A stretch of 64,000 nt of DNA from Poecilobothrus nobilitatus (Eukaryota > Arthropoda > Insecta > Diptera > Dolichopodidae), in contig OX352774.1 in NCBI GenBank assembly GCA_947095535.1, positions 267,875,843 through 267,939,842 of the forward strand. Reading direction: 5' to 3'. Below, one piece after another: positions 39,701 through 48,700 of the stretch. The position numbers and the translations under genes are program-made. The notes under the pieces are model-generated. The model worked only from the letters and a program-made list of their open reading frames with translations. It did not search any database and was not told where the DNA came from. Each line of letters starts with the position of its first letter. Position 1 is the first letter of the stretch.

Positions 39701-42700
39701 GATTTAAAGTTTATATAAAAAATTAAATGTTAGTTTAAATAAAAAAAACCGAAAGCAAAAAAAGTTGTTTTAATTTTAAACTTGTATTAGAGTTTATTGG
39801 AAAAATAAAGAAAGTAAAAAAAAACTTTTTATTATTATTTTGTTCAATTTTGTAATCTTATGATAAATTGTAATTTAAATGGAAAAGTGGTTTTAAAAAC
39901 TTTTTATATAGTTAATATTATAACATGACCTTCCATACCTAGAAAAATGTGAGTAAAATAAAAACAAAATAATATTTATGCAAAAGATTTTAATTTGTAC
40001 CTGCATCATTAATAATTAAATTATATTTTGTTTATTAATCTGAAATGTCTAAAAAATTAAAAATAGTTTTACATATAATAAAAAAATTAAACATCATTAA
40101 ATTTTTAAAACATTTATTTTTTAAATACTTATACAACTAATTACTATTAAGTTCATTTACATTAATTTAATTTATAATGATCTCATGCAAGGGTATGCAT
40201 TTTATCGCCTAATATATTCTCTTATTATTTAACGAACTTGAAGCTATTTTATTCACATTTTGTATATAAATTACATGTAAGTATGATCTAAAATTGTTAT
40301 GCCTAAAGAGAATTTGATTATTTAATAGGCAGTCCTTATAACGATTCAAGTTCAAATCTTTTATAACATATTTTTTTACCCCATTTGTCTTTTTTACTTG
40401 ATCACCATGAATCGACTCAAGGTTTTTTTGATCTTAAACCGATAAATTCAGATATAATTCTACCATTGAATTCATCTTTAAATAACCCAAGTTTTTCTAA
40501 TTTATTAAAGGGAATTTGTATGAATTTTGAGGATCATAATCCGAAGTGTCAAAATGTATTGCTCAATCTTTTTGTATATTGACATAAAAATCGCCGGTTG
40601 GTTGGTTACGAAATCAGGGTTGAATCCTTTTCCGCAGTATTTATATGTATCCGAATTTTTACATCATATTGTCTATTATTTTGATTGTACATATTTGGAT
40701 TTTGAAGCATTTGGATTTGGATGCATTTGGATTTTGAAAGTTTTTATTTAAATATTTGAATTTTAAAATTTGGATTTTCTAGCAGAACGCATGAGGTTAA
40801 GTGTTTACACCTTTGATTCGTTACGGATAGAAAGTGAAGAAATACATCTGTTTTGACCGTGTTTAACGGTGGGTCCACCTGTTCGTACCCAATCCGAATA
40901 AGGTTTCGCAATTTGGGATTTTGTAATTTGGGATTTTGTAAATTGCAATTTTGTGTTTGGGATTTTGTGATTGGGATTTTGTGAATTGGGATTTCGTACC
41001 CAACTCCTTTAAACCATTTGAGATAATATTTCTCTACAGTGGTTTGTGTTATAGCTAAAATACTGTTATTGAATTTTCTTAAACTTGATTTTAAGTTTAT
41101 ATGAAAAATTAAAAATACCGCACGACTTTTAATGTAATCAATAAATTGATCTATGCTTTATGATCAGTAAATTGATCTATGCTATGCTATGCTTATCAAT
41201 ATTATGTTAGATTAATTTTTTTTTTTTGTACTTAACAGACGTTTAATTTTGGAAAGCTTAAAAACTTTGCTAGCTAAGCTAAATATTATTTGATTCATGT
41301 TTTGTTTGAATATTTTATTTTTATTTTTTTTAAAGTATTCTTGAGAAAATAGAAAGCAAAGAAGAAAAAAAGTTTAATTTTAATATTAAGAAAATAATAT
41401 CGTATCGTTTATCGTATAACTGAATATAGAGTGAAGATATGAAAAGTTTCGAAAGTTTGGTTTGAATACAGAATTATTATTGAGAGCAAACTTGTTTTTT
41501 GTACATTGTAGAGTTTAAAAACTAAAATCAAAAATAATGAAAAAGTTCGATAATATTTGTTTTAATTAATTATTTTAACAAAACAAAAACAACCTAATAC
41601 AAGTACCTAATTAAAAAAAAATTATTTATGAACATGATATAATTTAAATGTGTATCTATTAAAACATAAGTAAAATATAAAAAATTTAAATGTTACATTA
41701 TATATTATACAAAATTATTGCTTAGAAACTTTTATATTTAAACTTAATTAGGAATGATACTGTGCCTCAAAGCATATGTATTATAGTTATTTGATAATAT
41801 TTTTTTTTTAGTGCATTTCTCTGCCACATAAATGTGGACAGGAGGAAATTACACAGCCTTTCCTGTTCAGGCGTGGTTGTAAGTGTCGTAAGGAGGAATA
41901 GCTCTTACGACTTGTGTGGGATTCGAACCGACACTCCCTCGGTGTTTTATTTTGTACGCTCTTACCCACTAGGCCACCGAGGCCCCTGATTATTTGATAA
42001 TGTATGTATATCTTTTATTACCTAAGGTACTTAAAGCTATTATATTGAGATTGTATATGTATGTATACAATGTAATTTAGATCTAAAAACATTCATATTT
42101 CTATATTTTTTTTCAAATAAAGAATGTTTATAATTTTCTAAAGTTAAATCATTAACAATGTATATTTTAAGTAACTCCTTTCGATTTTAGAATTGATTTA
42201 TTTTTAAATATTTGTATAAAATACATCGAAGTATTATTTTTAAATATTTGTATTAAATGATCGAAGACCAATAAATTCAGAAATAATTTTCCCACTCATT
42301 TCATCTTTAAATAACCCTAAAACTGTTTTATTAATAATAGAAAAACCATATGGGTTATCTTTTTCATAATCAGCAGTATTAAAAAACTAAGATAAATCTG
42401 CCTTTATATCTTCATAAAAATCTTCTGTGAAAATTGTATAAATGAAACTGTATGTATGTATATAGTTTAGCAAGAAATTTTTTTGAAATTTTGGTTTCAT
42501 ATATTTATAATGAAAATCTAATATAACTATAACTATTACAAGAGTAAAAATAAAAAAAAATTTTTAAATGTTACATTATTTGCTATACTAATATATATTG
42601 TTATACTTAATGCTTATAAACTTTTTGGTTTGATTACTAAATTATGTACTATTATTTAAAAAAATAATATTATTATCTTTGAGAAGCGTTAGTTAAATTA

Positions 42701-45700
42701 AAAGTGCTAAATATTTTAGTTTTAGAATGAACATATGAAAAGTTTTTAAAATTTGGTTTAAGGACAGAATTATTAAGCCAAGTACACACGAGAGACTAAA
42801 ATAGGTAGAGTTGAGATAAAAATCTCGGTAGAGTGATTTACATGTGTGTGAACACTCGTTAGAGCTCTACGAGAGATTTTTTGTTAGAGATTTCTCTACC
42901 GTGTAAACACTTTCAAGTAGAAAATTTTTTTGTTTACGATGACTTTACAGATCTATAAACGTGTTTGTAGATCTGTAGAGACTTTTTCGTAGACTTTCAT
43001 GCAATTCATGTATTTTTGCATATTATATTGTTATTAAAGTATGATGTATGTATGTTTCTATATAAGTAATCAATGGTAAATAATTTGCTTTATAAAAACT
43101 GGTTTCCTAATCTATAAATTAATCAAAATAAGTCAAATATTTATTTATTAGTACCTACTTTTTGTAATTTTAAATTTAAAATTTAAAAATTAAATTATTT
43201 CATCTGAGTTTGTTTTTGAGTAAAAGCTAAGTGAATAAATTTAATTATTAAAGAAACATTTTTTAATTAACTATACTCCAATTTTTTAAATAAATAAATT
43301 AGTTAAATAAATTTAAAAAATTTAAAAAAAGAAAAATGAGTTTAAAAAAAAATAAAAGTAGCAGTGAATATGTTTGGAACAGGGACCAAACATATAAACT
43401 AATATAACTTTTTGAATTACATCCCGATTTATGGGACGTATCAAATGTTTTATATAGGAATAGGTAAGTAAATATAACGTTAAAATTTAAAATGTAATCA
43501 AATATTTTAACATATTATTACATTAATGTAAAATATGTAAACATTGTTTTAATTTATTTTATAACAATTTGAAATAATCTCCTTTTTTAATTAATTAACT
43601 TATTTCAAGAACTCATAAACAAACTATCCACTCCAAAATTGCAGCGGAATTGGAAGTTAAAGAAATCGATGTGGCAGTTAAAATTCATAACCTCTGATGC
43701 CAATATAATTCTGAATTATGGAAAATTCAAAAAAAAAAAGTGGGTCTGGGACAAATGAAAATTATACTTCACGTTGGGAGTATTTTACAGAATTAAAATT
43801 TTTGTCCAAACTAAGTCAAACAACGAATCAGTTTCTAACTTGGTAAGAAAACAAATACTCTTTTTTTTATAATTTTTTTTATATTGCCACGGTATTTCGC
43901 CTTCTGGGCTAACAAAATAGTCTGTACAAAATTTTTGAACATATTTTGGATTTGTTGGTGCATTTCTGTGTTGGTTTCTATTAATTGCTATCATTTCATT
44001 ATTTATTTCATTACGCCATCGGCCTAGAATTAATTCGCCGTTGTCCGTTTCAGAATCAAAGTCATTTCCTGATGCATAGTTGTTGGAATGTTCCATTAAA
44101 AAATTATGTAGAGCTAGAACAATCTTTTTAGTTTTTTTCTCATCTAAATGAATTCGATTCAATAATATACGGAATCTAGCTGACATCTAGCTAGCCAAAA
44201 ACGTTTTCAACTATTCGTCTAGCTCTTGATAGCCTATCGTTAAAAACACGTTGAGGACCACTTAAGTTACGTCTCGCATATGGTTTCATAACATATGGCT
44301 TCAATGCAAATGCATTGTCCGCAACAATGACGTATGGAACGTTTGGACCACTTTCTGTTAATGATTTAGCAGGTGGAATGTTTATGTTGTTTTGTTCTAA
44401 AGCGTTTGATAATGTGCATTTATTGTAAACTCCACCATCAGATATATGCCCTTGGCATCCAACATCCATGTAAATTATTTTGCAGTTTGCATCTGCAAGT
44501 ACCATTAGCACTATACTATGGCTTCCTTTGTAATTGTATTACAAATTTCCAGAGTTTGGGAGGCAAACATTGTAACATGTTTTCCATCAAGGGCTCCAAA
44601 ACAATTTGGAAAATTCCAATTTCGCTCAAAACAATATGCATGACGTAACCATCCCTCCGCTGTGATTGGCATCTGTAAAAAAATTTTTTTATTATTAATA
44701 ATTTAATAAACAATTTATATTATTTTTAGGAACCAATAATTGATGAAAATTCGAATGCGATGTCCATATCTAATTCAGTTAATTCAAACTTAAATAATAC
44801 TGATGCAAATTATTCCGAATCAAATGGAATGGATTTTCCTCAAACCAGAAGATCATACCAGCAAAAAAGAAAAATCCAATCAGAAAATTTAGAAGAGAAA
44901 GCATTATTAAGTAATGCTGCCAAAATTATGTCAAAACCAGTTGACTCACATCAAATATATGGTGACTATATTGCTAGTGAAATGCGTGCTATGAGTCAAC
45001 AAAAATTGAAAGAATTTAAAATATTCATTCACAAAAAATTAATTGAACTTCAAGAAGGTCCTGAAGAAATTATACCACCATCATCTTCTTTAGTACAAAC
45101 TAACAACAATACTTCAAATGCAACCATCAGTGAATGAAATAAGTTTAAGAAATTATACCACCATCATCTTCTTTAGTACAAACTAACAACAACACATCAA
45201 ATGCAACCCAAGTGAATGAAATAAGTTTTGAAGATTATTAAAATATAATTAAATAATTGTTTCATATTTTTTATAACATCTGAATCTGTTATTTATTATC
45301 ATATTTTGATAAATGAATTATATATAATTTCAACTTCAATTTGAAAATTTTATATTCTTTATTATTTATAAAATTCTTTATTTATTTATAAAATTTTATA
45401 TCCCTTTTCTCTATTTGTGTACAAAATATTTTTAAAATTAAAATGGTACATAATTTCTTACAGCATTATTATTTTATAATATGAAAAACAAAAATTTTAA
45501 AATAAAATTTTTATAATTATAAACCAGCATTAACTATTTACTGTTATAATTCGATAAAATAAATTATTTAATCATTTTTTACTACTTAATATAATAATAA
45601 TAAAATACAAAAACATTAAATATATTTGAATTTTTTCTATTTAATAATATTTAAATATTTATTTATTATAGATTATTCAATATCTATATATTTACTATAT

Positions 45701-48700
45701 ATACCCATTATATATTTACTTTAACTTTAAAAAAAACTTCAAGAAAAATAATAAAAAAATATAAAATTGTCTAATTAAAATTATAAACGTATATACTATG
45801 TATGTACGTATAAAAAAATATAAATAAAATATGAAGAGAGAAATATTATTTTTACCTTTAAAAATTCATCTTTCACAGTTGTGTAAATTGCATCACATAC
45901 TTCATGTATTATTGTTGATATTGTTGAAACAGGGATGCGGAATGTATACATCAACGAATGGTAACTGTCACCTGAAATATTCGAAAATAATATACAAAAT
46001 CCAAATTATGTGTGACAGAAAATATATTTACCTGTCGCTAAAAATCTTAATGTTAACGCCAATCTTTCTCCTGTTGAAATTGATTCGCGCATGTTTGTGT
46101 TTTGCTTCAACGCTTAACTCGTTTAATAAGTCTTTGTAGAATCCAACAGTATGTCTTCTTCGCACCCAAAATTTTCATTTTTTTTATTTTTATTTTTTTT
46201 TTTAAATTAAATAGCACACGGTAGCCGCAGCAGCTTTTACTTGTTCCGAACTCATTTTTCAAAGAATTGTTTGCAACAAACAAAGCTATTTTGAATTTAA
46301 TTCTATTTATTGCTCTACCACAGATCTACCATTTACAAAAAATACGTATATCGTGTAAACAGTCGCTAGAGAAAAACTAGAGCTCTACGAAAAATATCTC
46401 TACCAAAGTTTTCGTAGAGTGAATTTTCTGTAGAGTTGCATTCTCGTGTAAACACATTTGGTAGAGGAAACTTTTGTTTCCGTAGAGCTCTACCTATTTT
46501 AATTTCTCGTGTGTACTTGGCTTTATTATTGAAAAAAATAAAACTTTTACGTTGAGATCAGTTATATTTTAAATAAAGTTTACAAACTTAGCAGTTAATA
46601 TATCAGTTATATTTTAATTTGAAATTTAAAAAAGCTTAAGTTATTAAGTTAAAAGTTTTTAAAAGAAATAAAAAAATAAATGTCCATCTTTGTCATGAAA
46701 CTTAGTTTTAAAAATGCGAAAGTAAGTATGTATATGAAATGAAAAAATTATCAGTTTTCTCATGATCCTTTTCTCTATGTAATATAAAATTGGAAATAAA
46801 TAAAATTGGAAATTCTTTTGAAAATAGACCGAAAATAAAATATTAAGATAATATTTATTGTTTATCATCGTTTGAGCTTAAACCTATTTTTTTGTTTTTT
46901 TAAATGCATTTCTCTGCCACATAAATGTGGACAGGAACTTACACAGCCTTTCCTGTTCAGGCGTGGCTGTACATGTCGTAAGGGAGAATAGCTCTTACGA
47001 TGTGTGTGGGACTCGGACCCAAATGGTTGAAATATAAAAAAATATTATGTACTTCGAGAAGTTTTATAATTAAATTAATAATTTTTAAATTTAAGTTTCA
47101 TAACATTAAGATAGACATTTAATTTTTATTTCTTTTGAAAACTTTTAACTTAATAACTTAAGCTTTTTTAAATTTCCAATTAAAACATAACTGATGTACT
47201 AACCGCTCAGTTTTTAAATTTTATTTAAATAAAACTGATCCCAACGTAAAAGTTTTCAGTTTTTCAACAATAATAATTCTGTATTTAAACCAAATTTTAA
47301 AAACATTTCATCTCTTCATTCTATATTCAGTTATACGATAAACATAATCAACAATATTATTTTGTTAATTATATTATAACTAAACTGTTTTTCTTCTCTC
47401 AAAAATACTTTAAAAAAAATTAAAAATTCAAACCAAACATGCATCAAATAATATTTAGCTTAGGTAGCAAAGTTTTTAAGTTTTCCAAAAATTTAAATTA
47501 AATGTCTGTTAAGTACAAAAAAAATCTTCATCTAACATAATATTGATAGTAAAAGCATAGATCAATTTACAGATTACATTAAAAGTTGTGCGGTATTTTT
47601 AATATGTTGTAAAAGACTTGAACTTGAAACATTATAAAGACTGCCTATTAAATAATAAAAGTCTCTTTAGGCATATGAACAATTGTAGATCGTATCGTAT
47701 TTACTTGTAATTTATACACAAAATTTGATTAAATAGCTTTAAGTTCGTTAGATATATACTAGACGCTAAAACGCATACCCTTGCATGGGATCATTATAAA
47801 TTAAATTAATGTATATGAACTGAACAGTAATTAGTTGTATAAGTATTTAAAAAATAAATGTTTTAAAAATTTAGTGATGCTTAATTTTTTTATTATATGT
47901 AAAACTATTTTTAATTTTTTAGACATTTCAGATTAATAAACAAAATGTAATTTAATTATTAATGATGCAGGTACAAATTAAAATCTTTTGCATTAAATAT
48001 TGTTTTGGTTTGTTTTTATTTTACTCACATTTTTCCTAGGAATGGAAGGTTGTGTTATAATATTCACCATATAAAAAGTTTTTAAAACCACTTTTTCACT
48101 TAAATTGAACAAAATAATAAAAAGTTTTTTTTTTTACTTTCTTTATTTTTCCAATAAACTCTAATACAAGTTTAAAATTAAAACAACTTTTTTTGCTTTC
48201 GGTTTTTTTTATTTAAAATAACATTTAATTTTTTATATAAACTTTAAATCAAGTTTAGTAGATACTAAGTTTATTATTTAAAATAAATTTTTTTCAATAA
48301 TAATTCAGTAGTTGAACAGTATTTTAAAGCTTTCAAACTATGTATTGTTGCTTTTAGAATTTTTTAATTTTCCATATAAACTTTGAATCAATTTTATTAG
48401 GTACTAAGTTTGTTATTCAAGCCAATTTTTTTAACAATAATTTTGTAATCAAACCAAACTTTAAAGTCAATATTAAAAGCTGTTCCAGGTAAATACAAAA
48501 ACCATCGAAAAACTTTGTACTAAAAGCTCCTTCACATTGAAATCCACAAATCCACATTAAAATTTTTTCAACAAACCAAATTTCAACAAGATAGAATAGA
48601 CACAGCTCCTCCAGGCGGAACCGCCATAGAAAAAGCTCTATTAAAAGCTCCTCCAGGCGGAGCCGCCATATTCTAGCTACTATTACTATCGTAATAATTA

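Larger units (their letters stand above)
39117..42775 (+). repeat. Left arm of a large imperfect inverted repeat in the kon intron
   Basis: Begins just beyond the splice acceptor at 39103 with a GGATATGGCGGTTCCGC / TATGGCGGTTCCGCCTGGAG doublet (39173 and 39206). Blocks 39120-40370, 41095-41480 and 42690-42772 match, in reverse complement, 48730-47640, 47640-47290 and about 47320-47260. Relative to the right arm it carries extra material at 40372-41094 and 41500-42690 (PolB-like fragments, a SINE, short repeats), and the arm is finally interrupted by the Harbinger insertion at 42776. Identity looks high over long stretches, so the repeat is not ancient. Confidence 0.82.
42776..46522. mobile_element. 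PIF/Harbinger DNA transposon, 3,747 bp
   Basis: Terminal inverted repeats start AGCCAAGTACACACGAGA at both ends and extend over about 35 bp with two mismatches (42776-42810 and 46488-46522). Subterminal zones hold several copies of TAGAGCTCTACGA and CTCTAC..GTAGAG palindromes within about 180 bp of each end. Inside are a DDE transposase (minus) and a MADF/BESS-type protein (plus), the usual two-gene set of this superfamily. Flanking sequence shows it landed in the left-arm repeat of the kon intron, which continues at 46526. The ends are intact, but the transposase carries frameshifts. Confidence 0.93.
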
